Assembly (NCBI GenBank): GCA_026874595.1
Contig: CM049318.1
Coordinates: forward strand, 36,167,956 to 36,231,955
Direction: 5' to 3'
DNA: 64,000 nucleotides
From: Sipunculus nudus
Taxonomy: Eukaryota; Annelida; Sipuncula; Golfingiida; Sipunculidae
A program made the position numbers and the translations under genes. Numbering within the stretch: position 1 is the first letter of the stretch; the number at the start of each line of letters is the position of its first letter. This document shows positions 52,070-64,000 of the stretch, in pieces. The notes below the pieces were generated by a model. The model was not told the DNA's origin and made no database searches. It was given only the letters and a program-made list of their open reading frames with translations.

Positions 52070-53025
52070 TGTTATTATGTCCTGTAAATATATTTTTAGT
52101 AATAAAGTGAAACTTGATAATTCAAATCTAGACCATTTCAAAGAACATATCGGACACAATATTGATATGTATGATGAAAAGGATTAGAACTAGCTACGCA
52201 TAACCTAGGGTATTATGGAAACATCGACTCGCTTTTACGGTTAAGAGTAAAAGCATACACGACTGCCTGTAATAGTAGCTGGGCAATGTGCTTCAATTTT
52301 TAGGTAATTTTGCTGGCTACTTATTTGCTCAGCAATTTGTATAGTGTCTTGTATCTCCGCTGGCTTTGAAAAGGGCACAGCTTATGACAAGAAGTAGTTA
52401 TATTCTATTCGTGATCATTGAACGGCTGTGCACCACCATAGACAATTTTCCACTGCATACAAATATATATTTGTCCATAAGACTAGTAGGCCAGAGGGTG
52501 GTGCAACGAACAATATTTCTATAAATTCCTTCAAATGTGAGAAAAATAAAAGCAGGTTTACTCTCATTTTATTGTTTTCTCTAGGAGGAACAGGACAAGG
52601 CGGCACAGTTTCTCACCGCAGCCTTAGTTTTCAGGGTTGCATAAGTGTTTAGCTGAGTCAAATAGATATTTAGAAGTCTGTAAGGGACAATGAACAAACA
52701 ACCTCTCAAGACCTGCCTGACACCAGTCTTTGGTGTGATGGCTCTATGTGTTTAATATAATATCGGTATCACAAACGAATGATCGGCAATCATCGTTGAT
52801 CAATAGCCATATAAAAAGTTACAGAAGTACAACAGATTGAATATTGACCTAGCGACTGAAGGGGATTTTGTCAAGCACACAGTAACAGTCACAGCATTTA
52901 TGTCGATACATTTAATCAGTTAAATCAATCCATTGAATCAATCGATGGAATCAATTGATCGGCATAACATCAGTGTGCACGAGTATGATTCAGTTGGAGA
53001 TACAATATGATGATCTCCAAGGAAA
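52070..53025. other. Intergenic, 3' flank of lectin locus 3
   Basis: No gene or clear repeat. There is a short run of ATTGAATCAATCGAT-like words near 52920-52960. Confidence 0.5.
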
Positions 53026-54576
53026 CTAGACACAGAGTGCTTCTTTCTCACATAGTACTGCTATTTTGTAACCTTCACCTTTAAGGTCAAACCATTGAAA
53101 TTCCTTGTAGACAGCGCAATATTATCTTCATGGAGGTAGCCTCTGCACAGTTCTCCAAGTGCCCGCCGATTGTACATTATTTCTTGACCTGTGGCCTCCC
53201 ATTCCCAGTGACCCTCCTCAGCCCTATTGGTTCCAGATGTCCAGTAACCTTTACCTTGCCGGATATCCTCTGAAAAGCACTATAATCTTTCAATTCAAAG
53301 AAAAAAAATCATTGGTGGCATCATTTGATATCATCATCGATACTTCCAAAAAGCACTTTAATCTATCAGTTCCAAGAAAAAAAACATTGGTAGCATCATT
53401 TGATATCATCATCGATACTTCCATGCATTTTAATATAATGTAAAATATTCCATATACTGCTGACTCACACCAACAGCCTGTATTTCATGCCTCCCTCTCA
53501 TATACATATAGGTATACGCCACGCTTTAGCTCTTCAGTCCTCAATGTGTTTTAAGGGATTCAATACCAATCCAAAAGGACTATTTGGAATTTCTGTCAGT
53601 TTTATATTTATGCAATTGTAATCCAGAGACGCAAGAGGAAGCTGCTTAACCCACCTTGATAGCATATTCTACAGCGATCATCTTGACTTAACTACGTTTA
53701 CTGGCAGGTAACAAGGAGATGGCATCAGAATTTTCTTTGAATCCATAATAATATTATAAAAATACTTTTCCATCTTTAAATAATATCTCAATTGGGACTG
53801 CATTTAAATTAATTCAAAAATCTTATATGTTAATTTAAATATATAGGCGGCTGGAGTATGACTAGGGGATTATCATTTTCCAAATGAATCACTCTTCTCA
53901 CCAAAGCACGGGTACGTCTGAATTATATACAGTGTAAGTATCTATTTACTATAAACGACCAAACTGACATTGTTCTGTATGATCTGTTGTATATGTTGAA
54001 TCTCTTCCTTTGTTTCAAGGCTTATTGGAGCGGCCTCATTTTCTGAACACATCTCCTGTGCCCCAATATAATAACAGCGTTTTGTTGGTCGGAAATTATT
54101 GCAGGTGTTCCTATGGTATACATCCTTTGTGAACAGGTATCCAAACGGAAACTTGCAATGAAGTCATTTGGGGAATGCAATTGTCGCACAATGTAATATG
54201 GCCATGGCAATGTAAAACATATTATAAATATTCTTATATATAATTTATTAACTTTTACATAAAAAAATATATGTTTAACATTTTTTTCTGTGAATTTACC
54301 TTTCGAAATTACTGAATCTTCAATTACAAGAAACTAAATACAGTGGCTTTTTATTGTTTTATACTATTTTAAAACTTTTATATGAATGAGTCATATGTCC
54401 TATGCACTCACTGCATGCCCTGTGTTCTGTAGACCATTTCATGAGACTGATCAGACCTATGATTTGTTCAATATTATCCCGGACTACCTGACACGCAGGG
54501 ATCTTTAAGTAAAATGTATTCTCACCATTTTCCTCCAAGCTGACGGATACTCTTGCAATGGCTATAGACAAAGCCA
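53026..54576 (-). pseudogene. C-type lectin-like locus 3, probably broken
   Basis: Minus-strand segments match locus 1 exons: 54576-54412 (VALSIAIARVSVSLEENGEN, KIPACQVVRDNIEQIIGLIS), about 54165-53950 (CKFPFGYLFTKDVYHRNTCN, SENEAAPISLETKEEIQHIQ) and 53269-53026 (GYWTSGTNRAEEGHWEWEAT, LHEDNIALSTRNF). The CTLD first-half exon has lost its acceptor: locus 1 has aaaag before the exon, here the bases are aaatga, and no in-frame AG is near. The last exon lacks one base in the word for FQW (ttcaatgg versus ttcaaatgg), which shifts the frame and removes the final WFDL and LCEK region. The signal exon was not found. Confidence 0.7.
53270..53425. repeat. 78-bp tandem duplication in last intron of lectin locus 3
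   Basis: aaaagcac, tttaatct(t/a)tca, aagaaaaaaaa, cattggt(g/a)gcatcatttg and atatcatcatcgatacttcc occur twice in a row. The first copy contains the acceptor side of exon 4. Confidence 0.75.
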
Positions 54577-55039
54577 CTGTAACATAAGTATATATGTATT
54601 TTTTATTGTAATGATCAACTCGATAGGCGAAAATGCTGATTGTTTACAAAATACGTCTCAAGGATAAGCTGCAGTAAGGATATAAATGCAATACTCATAA
54701 TCAATAAGTAATATAAGGTAGCTGCTGTTATTCTTTATCATACGGAAACACCATTTTAGAAAGAATGTATGCCCTGAAACATTTTAACCAATAATGGGAG
54801 AGCCGGGTAAACTTTTCCTTAGATTCATGTAAAATCCTGTTATTAGCAGTGTGGAGAATTATTTCTCTTAATGAAATGTTTCAATTGTGTACATAAATAA
54901 AGGTATATAAAGGGACACAAATAAATATACCCTGTAATATTAATAAAAATTCACCCATTCCTGAGGAATCTCGCAATTTGTGTGTTTTTTTGCATTATTT
55001 CTGGGGTCTCCAAACATGCCGCATAATTTAAAAAATATG
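54577..55039. other. 5' flank or intron of lectin locus 3
   Basis: No signal-peptide exon recognised; no repeat recognised. Confidence 0.4.
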
Positions 55040-56667
55040 AGTTATAGACACCTTTAATTTCAAGTTTGCAAGGAGACTTGTTATGGAACTCCCTGGATGT
55101 CGAATCAGAATATTCTAGGTCCAATGGTTATGATTTGTGCACTGATTTTGTTTAAAACTTTAAATTGTTTTGAGGGCACTTTGGGGCGTCAAGTTGAAAG
55201 ATTCTAGGTCTAGTCAATATGATGTGTGCCCTGTTCACAGATGACCTCATATCCTTGATCAATATCAATACAAAGAATCATGGTGATCAATGCATTTGTT
55301 GTTCAGATACTTGAGCTTTTGTTTCCATTTTTCCATTAGTCTGGGGGTATTTCAGAGGTTTTGGGTAATAAAGACCTAATTTTAGGTTGCCTTAGAGACG
55401 TTTCATGGGTCTCCTGCTTTCATCTCCCTAGCCATAGTTAGGCTTGTTTAAAATGCCTTTATTTTTAATGGACTATGCCATTTTTAATTGACCTCTCTGC
55501 ATGTTAAGTAAGAAGATTCTAGATCCACCGGTTACAATTAGTGCCCTGCTACCTGATGACCACATCTTTAAAGGTCTCAAAAATTGAGTAAAAAAAAATC
55601 ATCAAATAAAAATAATACAGGTGGCGCCACCTGTCTGCAGAAACTGATGAAACACTCCATGATCAATATCCATGCAAAGAATCCTTGTGATCAATGCATT
55701 AGTTGTTCAGATACTTGAGTTTTTTTTATGAAATTTGCCATTATTCTTGGGGGTACTTCGGGGCCAAATAGCTGGAAGAAAATGGGTAACAGAGACTTAA
55801 TTTGAGGTTTCCAATGAGATTTTTCATTGATCTCACTGGATGTCAAGTAAGAAGATTCTAGGTCCAGAAGTTACGATTTGTGCCCTGTTAACAGATGACC
55901 ACATCTGTAAAGGTCTCAAATATAGAGAAAAAAAATCGTAAAAAATCGAAAAATTACAGGTGGCGCCACAAATCTGCAGAAGCTGATGAAATACTCTATG
56001 ATCAATATCCATGCAAAGAATCATGGTGATATAATGCATTAGATGTTCAGATACTTGAGCTTTTGTATAAAATTTTCCATTATTCTGGGGGGGTACTTTG
56101 GAGCCTCATAGTTGGGTGAATATGGGTAACAGAGACTTAATTTGAGGTTTTCCACGAGATTTTTTATACACCTCACAGGATGTCAAGTAAGAAGATTCTA
56201 GGTCCAGCAGTTACGATTTGTGCCCTGTTAACAGATGACAGCATCCTTTAAGGTCTCAAAAATAAAGACAAAAAAATTGTAAAAATTCAAAAAAATTCAG
56301 TAGGCGCCACCAGTCTGCAGAAACTGATGAAACACTCCATGATCTAATCTATATCCATGCAAAGAATCATGGTGATCAATGCATTAGTTGTTCAGATACC
56401 TGAACTTTTGTATGAATTTACCATTATTCTGGGGGGTACTTCGGAGCCTCATAGCTGGGTGAATATGGGTAACAGAGACCTAATTTCAGGTTTCCAAGGA
56501 GATTTTTTCATAGACCTCTCTGGATTTAAAGTAAGAAGATTCTAGGTCCAGCGGTTACGATTTGTGCGCTGTTAACGGACAGACGCCAGGACGATCGGGA
56601 CGGCCGGACGGACGACGGACAAAGAGTGATTGCTTAAGCTCAGATGACTTACAGTCGGCTGAGCTAA
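55040..56667 (-). mobile_element. Family C element, 3'-truncated, minus orientation
   Basis: On the minus strand the 5' end is TTTTTAGCTCAGCCGACTGT followed by catctgagcttaagcaatc, a (CYGT)n tract (56579-56622), and four to five core units of about 340 bp (gattctaggtcca and tggcgccac recur). The 3' hairpin and CTAG/CTTG end are absent. Confidence 0.7.
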
Positions 56668-59600
56668 AAATCCGCTCAAATACACAATTAAATGCCCCGC
56701 TAAAATGCACAGTTACCGGTATCTTATTACTTTAATAAAACTGTATCCAGACGTTAATATAGTTTTTATGATGAAAAAAATATCGAAGCCCGATGTTGAT
56801 TGACAGCGTTCCCGAACAAGATCTGAACTGGCTTTTATGTATTAATATTATACAGCGCTTGCGCAAGGTAGCTGTTAGCCATCAAGCAGCACGTAATATG
56901 AACATTCTGAACGATTGTGTAATATATGAACGATTTCGGTGAATGTCGATGCTATTAGCTGGCTTTAACAGAGATATAGACGGAGACACGCAAGCTTACA
57001 AGACAACAAGTAGAGCGTAATAATTATGAATAGCGGCGAGTGACATGCAATGCAATGTTTTATCGGTTTGTAGTATTGAGCTACGTCATGAAACGAACAC
57101 ATTTTTAAAACCAGCTTTTGAATTACATAGACATATTTAATATTTAGCATAGAATAAGAAAAGCTAATAACATGGAAGAAATAGTTATAAGCCCTAGCAA
57201 GGTATTGATAACTGAAATAACAAGCGACAATTTCATATTTCATGACATACTCTTGATACCACGACCTTTACCCGTATAGGATGGCACTGACGTTATTTGA
57301 ATCAGTGAAACAGGCCTAAACAAACCTCCACAATCTACATAAAAGTTCAGGGGTAAGAGTTCAGGAGGAAGTGTTTGCAGTAATTAGTGTCAATTATTAA
57401 GTGCCGGTAATAAAGATAAGCACAGCCCCGGCAGACTGACCAGCGGTCTCGGCACGTCTGTCAATCAACGGTGTGCCGCGCCCGCAAGTAAATAGTTAAC
57501 CAATAAGCAATTGAATACCCTGCTGGTTCTCGCCGAGCTGACGGTGGTCCAGTTTACACCCCACGTGGATTTTACATCTCAATTAAAATGCTAATTTTTT
57601 TCAACTGATATAATTTAACTCCAGGAAAGTGTTTTTGTGACACGAAAAATATAACATACAACTATGAGGTCACAGTTTTTTTCACAAAAATGTCAGTTTT
57701 ACGATTTTTGACGATAATTAGATCTTAATGGGTGCTTCGAAATGAATGTCTTGATCTGAGCCATACTTGAATCATCATTTAACGTCCGTTGTGTTGGTTA
57801 AAGTATTAACCTTTTTATATTGTAATTATTGTGTTGGAAATGAAATTTGACACGGAACTAAAAGCTTTGATTGATAAAATGTTTTTGCTTTGACTCCAGA
57901 AAGGTTAATCATGACGCCATTCCTATTATATCCTTCATTTTTTTTCAAGAGACCATACGATAACTATGACATGAACGCAATTAGGTGGGAAAATATATTG
58001 ATAGCATTGCAGTGAGACCCTGATCCTTAAGTTTTCTTTTGTTGTCATATCCTCATGAAAAATTCTATTGTTGTACTCAGTTGTTGCACAAATGCATATA
58101 AAGTCAGTCGGGCTCATGATAGACGTATTGGAGATTTACGCGATTGGTCGTTTTTAGGTTGTTGACCTCACCTACGTTTCAGGATGATTGCTAGAAATGA
58201 CATGTCGGGGTCACTTGTAACCGCGTATTCTGAGAACAAATCCACAAGTATATTGAGCATTTCTCGAGGAACCGCGTTGATTCAGAAGTCATTGGCAGAT
58301 CCAAGTCATCGTCAGATATTCATAAGACTTTCCTAAGGTTTTCCACTGGATGTTCAGTGGCACGATATATTCAATTCACAAACCCGAAGAAATCATTCGT
58401 GCAGTGACCTGTATAAATTTTATACGCCTTGGCGTACCCATGACCTTGTTTCAAAATAAACTTGATCCCCTTTTTCTGCAGTTGTAAATATTATTCATAA
58501 ATATACAGCTGAGCGACTTTACATGACCGAATACAAGACTTCTGTTTTGCTATTAATCCTAGTGATTGTTGGGTAATTTTTTGGATGTGGAAGGCTGTTC
58601 GTCATGGTCAGGATGTATGGATGGTAAAATCACCTCAGAACTAAAAGCACCTATTCCAAAAATGTTCTACGAACACACTGGACACCGTAATTCCGAGGTG
58701 CTGCCCGATTGACCCTGGCCACACTGCCCGGTGCATGAGCGTATATATACCTTGTATGCAACTCGAGAGAAGTTTAACCCCCCCCCCCCCCACCCCCCTT
58801 TGACACTTGGTCTTAAACACAATTCCCTAAAATCTACAAGGTAAAATAACCCAAGAAGTGGCATTTTTGTAAACCTCAAGAAAATTGATATTATCCATCT
58901 TCGATATATTTGTCGTCGACAAGACAAGTAGCGTCACCTACTGTCACGTTTTCGTTGAATACAATGGTGCCCTTTTGTCAGGAGTGGAATGGAGTATCGG
59001 CCTGAGCTTTTGCATGTTCAGCCATCTTGGCCAGACTACTCGTACACGAGACTGGTGGTGCTACCTATAGTCGATTTCTTTCTTACAGAGATTTTCCATT
59101 TAACATCAGAATGCAGTGAAAATGCAGAAGAAGAGTTTGCAATGACTGCAAAAATCTGCCGAGGTATGGGAAATATGCATGTATTGTAATTCCGAAAACT
59201 TTCTTTAATGACATTGTGGAAAGTCATGGATTGTGAAATAATTTCGCGCAGGAATTCCAGTTTTTTGGTGGAATAACGGTTGAAAGTATTTTTGTGGAAA
59301 GGAAGAAAATATGATGAAACAACAGAGTATTCTAGAGCCTCTGTACACTTTTTTTGTGAATAGCCCTGAACTGGGAAATCGAGTTTTTGCGTTCGAGCAT
59401 GTCTGATTGTTTTTTTAACGGTTTTGATATGGGTAACTGTTAACGGGTCAGATCTCTGACCTTTTATCCGTGCCTCTTGAATAGCACATATGACTGCACA
59501 GTGCAGTTACATATGCGCACATTATGGTCTAGGTATTTTGTAGGCTTTCTTCTATTTTTTTTCTAAATACATAAAGAATATTTACACCTATCTCGCATTA

Positions 59601-60041
59601 GAAACTGCTTCTTATTTGTAAATGCACCTGTAAGGGTCTAAAGCCTCTCTTTTTATCTTTATTCTGTTCAAACTTTGTCAATTTAATTTCACTTCTAATT
59701 ATGTTAATGACAACCTTTTAACTCTTATGTGGATTTTCTTTTCTTTCCTCTTTAAAATTTAAGTTCTAGTCCTTACTATAAGATTGGAAATTATGCTACA
59801 TACCTCACTGCCTCCACATAACATTCGGTTCCTCAAAGACGCTCTCTGCTATATAATGCAACATCCAGTTTCAATAAGTTTCATTTAATATATAATAAAT
59901 CACAGTTCTTGTATTCGAATTTTATTTTCACATGGCACAATAATGTGTAAAAAAATATTTAAATAATTGACAAAATATCCGGAAAAGATTATTGAAATCA
60001 TACAGCCTAATTTTAGATGTCGACAAGTCAAATATGGAGGA

Positions 60042-60067
60042 ATATATATATATATATATATATATAT
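60042..60067. repeat. (TA)n microsatellite
   Basis: Short TA run giving a YIYIYI false frame on the minus strand. Confidence 0.9.
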
Positions 60068-60969
60068 GGTTTTCATTAAATGCATGAATTTGTCACTAAG
60101 TGTAAACGAATATATCGCATAAGCATGTGCATGTACTATAATAATATATTACAGAAGATATATTGTAGTATCAAAACTCGAATAATGACAAAAAAAGTTT
60201 CTTTTTACTGATCCGAGGACTACAACTTAAACTAACACCTATGAATCTTCTTTATCCCTCATTTGCAAGATACAATATAGTTCAGTGTATAAACAAGCTT
60301 TCCTTATTTGTCATAGGTAGGCAAAGATGGATCATTATAAAAAAAAAGAATGGAGAAAACAAAGATTCCTTCCGTTATTGACTCATCTTTTATTTATTCA
60401 TTTATTTTATTTTAGTAAGCTCTTAACATTCTCCCAGGGCGAGAAAATACTGAATACTATTCACTGATTAAATTAAATTATTGGTTGATAATTCCATTAT
60501 CAATTACAAAAGTAATACAGTTTTATTTAAATTAATCAGAAAATTTAAACTTCACATTTGAACTGATTTTCAAAAGGATTTCGTATAATTTGATGCACCG
60601 GTAATGAACCGCGTACTGAATTGCACCAGTACTGATCGGTATTTCAACAAATTTTCAATAAACCTTACCAGTTCTAGTACAATGTAAGGTCAATGGAAAA
60701 ATCACTCGTTACTAATCAAAGGTATCCACTGATATAAAAATCATTACAACTTAAGTTTCATGTTGGTCATAAAGTAAAGTGGACTCAAATAGTAACATAG
60801 AGCTGTTAATACATTAAACTATAACAGTTAATGTTCAATACCATCCAAGAAAGAACGACATACAAGCAGACGGACTTTCTAAACTGTCTCACGACATTGT
60901 ATCGGTATTTCAATGAAGGTCTCAAGCGGTAAGTTGATAGTAAATTATATTCGACATATTCAAGAAGAC

Positions 60970-61230
60970 GTAGAGCACAGGGCTTAAAGCCGTGAGATCA
61001 TGAATTCGAATCTCAGTCAAGGGGATGAGATGTTTCAGTCCAAAAACAGGTAATGTGCTCTGCTAACTCAATGGAAAAGCCTTGCCCAACGGCCGTGGTT
61101 CACTTACAAACAAGTGCGTCTCTTTAGGGTTACTCGATGGAAGGACCCGGCAAAGGTCACCGGGAATGGTCAACTAAAGGATATAAATTACCCTGTCATG
61201 TAGTTCGAATCTGAAATGAACAATATATGA
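60970..61230. repeat. SINE-like dispersed repeat, copy 2
   Basis: Matches 6325-6570 in order: agcacagggcttaaagc, ggccgtggttcacttacaaa, caagtgcg, agggttactcgatggaagga, cccggcaaaggtcaccggga. It contains aattcgaatctc, a B-box-like word. Confidence 0.5.
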
Positions 61231-61352
61231 GGCAAGGGCACTTTTGGACAAATAATTTAGTAAATTAGTAGTGTATGTTATTAAAAGACACAGTAAGAAA
61301 CTTTTTAGAGTATAAAATATTGCACGATTACAGCGGCTTATAATTTAAGAAT

Positions 61353-61633
61353 TCAGTTCCAGATAGGGTTTGGTGATTTCCCATGGGATACGACGCAGGG
61401 TGCCTCTTTCTCACATAGCACTGCCATTTTGTAATGCGTGCCATCAAGGTCAAACCATCTGAAGTCCGAAGTTGCAAATCCCATATTATCTTCATGCAGA
61501 TATAATCTATCTGGTTCCCCAAGTCCCCACCGTGCGTACGTTATATCATAACCTGTAGCTTTCCATATCCAATGGCCTTCAACCTTTCTGTCTGAACCAG
61601 ACGTCCAGTAACCGTCACCACTAAAGAATTTAC
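61353..61633 (-). CDS. C-type lectin-like locus 4, intact last exon (5'-partial)
   Basis: Acceptor cttttgcag, then KFFSGDGYWTSGSDRKVEGH, WIWKATGYDITYARWGLGEP, DRLYLHEDNMGFATSDFRW, FDLDGTHYKMAVLCEKEA and PCVVSHGKSPNPIWN before TGA. It is the second half of a CTLD, with YWTSGS, a GEPD motif at the usual EPN/QPD sugar-binding position, RWFDL near the WND position, and the closing VLCEK. The usual second cysteine pair is absent. Earlier exons (signal peptide, neck, first CTLD half) are not between 61634 and 64000 as far as I can see and should lie beyond the window. This is the only lectin copy here with no visible lesion. Confidence 0.78.
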
Positions 61634-64000
61634 CTGCAAAAGATATTCAGCCTTCATTAGCGAAATTCAAACACAGGAATTGCTAACAATATGGTTCGGG
61701 AAACACTGAAAAGGAATATAAAAGGGGGGGGGGGGGGTAACTCAACTTTGTTCCGTAAGATGTTCATTCAAGAGACTGCATAATGAATGGTTATTCAGAG
61801 AATGTGTCATCATGATATCTTAATATTAGGAAAAATGTAAATTGATTAATGAATATTGTTAGGTATATAGGTTGATCTAGAGGAGTGCATAGGACCTTAC
61901 CACCTTTTAGCGTTCGTTTTATTATTAATTTATTTTAATATATTTTGGTGTCTTGCATACCTCATACGGACTTTCATCTTATATCTCAAGATGATCCCCT
62001 TCCTTATTTTCTCACAACGCCCCTTTCTCACAATACCCCTTCTGACTGGAACGTCCCTTGATCAATGGATGGTCAGACCTTAAGCTGAATTACCCCATAC
62101 CTTTCCGAATGGAAGTGCTCCCTCCCAATACTATCGATAACTACTGCGTGTACATAAATGTCTACACATTTAAAGTAATCAATACACCACGCATTCATTA
62201 CAGTGTTCTTGAACTACAAATGTATTGCATGTTTATTTTAAAATTCCTACTTAAAAGGGAAAAGTCTTTTGGCGAATCTCTAGCCCATTTTTTATAGTTA
62301 ATGAATTGATTGAAAATATGAACATGTGAGTTTTTTTGTTGTAAGACAGATTTGCAATGAAGAAAAGTTTGCTAAGAAGAAAACTTGTCAGCAAAGTGTC
62401 AGCATCGTCATACCCTCAAGTCTGTGGTATCCGTGAATAACTCAGCTGCCACAGACCTCGTATTGTGAAGATGAATTTCAGCATCTCTTAGCAGTGTGTT
62501 GAATAAGTACAAGTTTAAAAAAATAAAATGTTTAACAAATGATAATGATACAATTTTTATATATATAAAAAAACTCTGGTCCCAGTAAATTATAGGTTCG
62601 GATGCAGTGGAAAAATAATTTTCTGCGGTTTAAAAATAAGGGACGATAATGAAAAAAACTGGTTTGTGAAGTAATCATTGAATATTTTGTCAACAAACGA
62701 AATGTTGTTAAACAATGTTTCAAATCACTTAAGTGTTGAGTCATCCTATTGTCCAATCTCCATGTTCTTTATTTTATACAACAACAACTAACCCTGCCAA
62801 TTTGCTCCGAGGATATAGAAGTGTTTAAACGTTTAAATTATATTTGTCGAATGTATAAAGGTTTAGTAACTGTGACTCTGATTTAATTTTATTCTGAAAA
62901 GTATTCTGAATTCACTTTTTTTCAGATTTTAAATCTATTTTAAAATTAAAATGCCCATTTATCGGATTGTTTTCACAAATTTCACTAATTATGGTCACAA
63001 AGGAGACTGCACATATGGCAATGTTATTTTACAAAACATACGACGTTGCTTTTTAACGGAGACGCAGATAGAAGTACAGAAAAATGTGTGGGCAGTCCTG
63101 TCCTCTCAATGGCAAAACCCTGAATCCGCCACTGAATAAGATGTGTGTAGGTTCTTTAAATTTAGAATCCTTTGGCTATCCTATTTATGTCGCAGAATAG
63201 ACCTGCCGGGTATTTATGTAATATAAACTGTAATATAAAAAGTTATTCCATGCCTTAATTGAGATAAGTAAGTAACGTCTTCACTGTTTCTTCATTCCAA
63301 GAGCCTGTCCACGGAGCAGGGTGAATCAATGAAATGTCAATAGAAGTGCATCAGAATTATGCTTTGCTTATGAGTACATCATTTGCTTATGAGTACATCA
63401 GGTTTTTGCACAATAAAAGTTGCAACGTAGTCAATGCGGGCCTTCTGTACAATTATTCGCCTGTTTAATTTTAGGAGATTCACGATACTTTGCACACGTC
63501 ATTGATAAACAAGATCGGGATATGTGGAACTGGCAAGTTGAGTGAGCTTCAGTTTACCTGTTTCTAATGGACCATGGTCCCCTGACTATAGCGTTATTAA
63601 AATACTTTCACTCTAGACGGGAAAAACGGATTGACGCAGTCTAAGGTATTGCGAATTATAAGGATTGTAAAGCATGAAAATATATACTATATACTGTGGT
63701 TGCCTTTTTGTTCGCGAGGGTTATAATTTCGCGATATTCGCGAATGGGAAATAATCGCGAAAATTAAACCCTCGGGAATAGTTGGCCAATTGAGTATGCC
63801 CTTCTTATTTAATGTAGCCAATACTTGTATGGGAATAGATTAGAACAATAAGAAATTTTATAATAAGTTACAGCTATGCAGGTATAGAGGAAAACGTTCC
63901 CTTAAATTTGAACTCAACTACCTTTGCTGTGTGTACGGGCCCATCGTTATATGAAAAGAATATCACAAACTCATGACTTATTCTCATTTTATAATACACA
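61634..64000. other. Probable intron or flank of lectin locus 4
   Basis: G run at about 61722-61738. The word ctgaatccgccactg at 63120-63134 resembles the terminus at 34944-35060. At 63695-63790 a palindromic repeat patch (gcgagggttataatttcgcg, atattcgcgaatgg, aataatcgcgaaaattaaac) looks like a short inverted-repeat element. No exon is recognised. Confidence 0.45.

Larger units (their letters stand above)
56668..61352. other. Intergenic, mostly featureless
   Basis: A GC-elevated patch at about 57400-57560 (gccgcgcccgc, ctgacggtggtcc) contains an accaataagc word and may be regulatory. There is a C run near 58780-58790, a (TA)n at 60042-60067, and a SINE-like copy at 60970-61230. No supported ORF. 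Confidence 0.45.

Noticed and set aside
60975-61030. tRNA gene suggested by aattcgaatctc
   Set aside because: No cloverleaf or A box could be drawn; better explained by the SINE-like repeat.

Overview
The window is animal nuclear DNA, most likely from a bivalve mollusc. It is AT-rich. Its genes are split into short exons with GT..AG introns. Much of the non-coding DNA consists of repeat types typical of bivalves: elements with a (CYGT)n tetranucleotide tract, a core of tandem repeats and a 3' hairpin, plus many (TA)n runs. The organism call is an inference from this character; no marker gene is present.

1-28.75 kb: one plus-strand gene. I joined sixteen exons (1179-27721) whose phases agree at every junction, giving 1938 nt (645 codons plus stop). 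The gene is 5'-partial. The protein begins with the C-terminal half of a UBX-like domain carrying the FPR turn known to contact the AAA ATPase p97/VCP. A Gly/Met-rich linker follows, then a long array of cysteine-containing/AMN1-like leucine-rich repeats and a short Ser/Asp tail. A poly(A) signal lies at 28721.

The introns of that gene, and 32-34, 48-49, 51-52 and 55-57 kb, hold at least five sequence families (A-E below). They share one architecture: subterminal inverted repeats, a (CYGT)n tract, a tandem-repeat core of 145-340 bp units, and a 3' hairpin followed by CTAG or CTTG and a T run. This resembles Helentron-associated elements (DINE-1/pearl type). Several are nested or abut end to end, and several cores carry arrays of AGGTCA nuclear-receptor half-sites.

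28.75-40 kb: no convincing gene. It holds a family C element, a tandem triplication (35.5-36.1 kb) and a 2.95-kb foldback element (36706-39657) whose long inverted ends are themselves short-unit tandem arrays.

40-61.6 kb: four related C-type lectin-like loci on the minus strand. Loci 1 and 2 are a tandem segmental duplication (39961-42989 and 43811-48027). Locus 1 is almost intact but has one in-frame TGA. Locus 2 is clearly a pseudogene. Locus 3 (53.0-54.6 kb) has lost a splice acceptor and carries a frameshift. Locus 4 (61.35-61.63 kb) shows one intact last exon, with the rest beyond the window. Between them, at 50.3-50.6 kb on the plus strand, is a likely last exon of a Ly6/three-finger-fold protein. 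The remainder, including 56.7-61.3 and 61.7-64 kb, shows only repeats and unrecognised AT-rich DNA.
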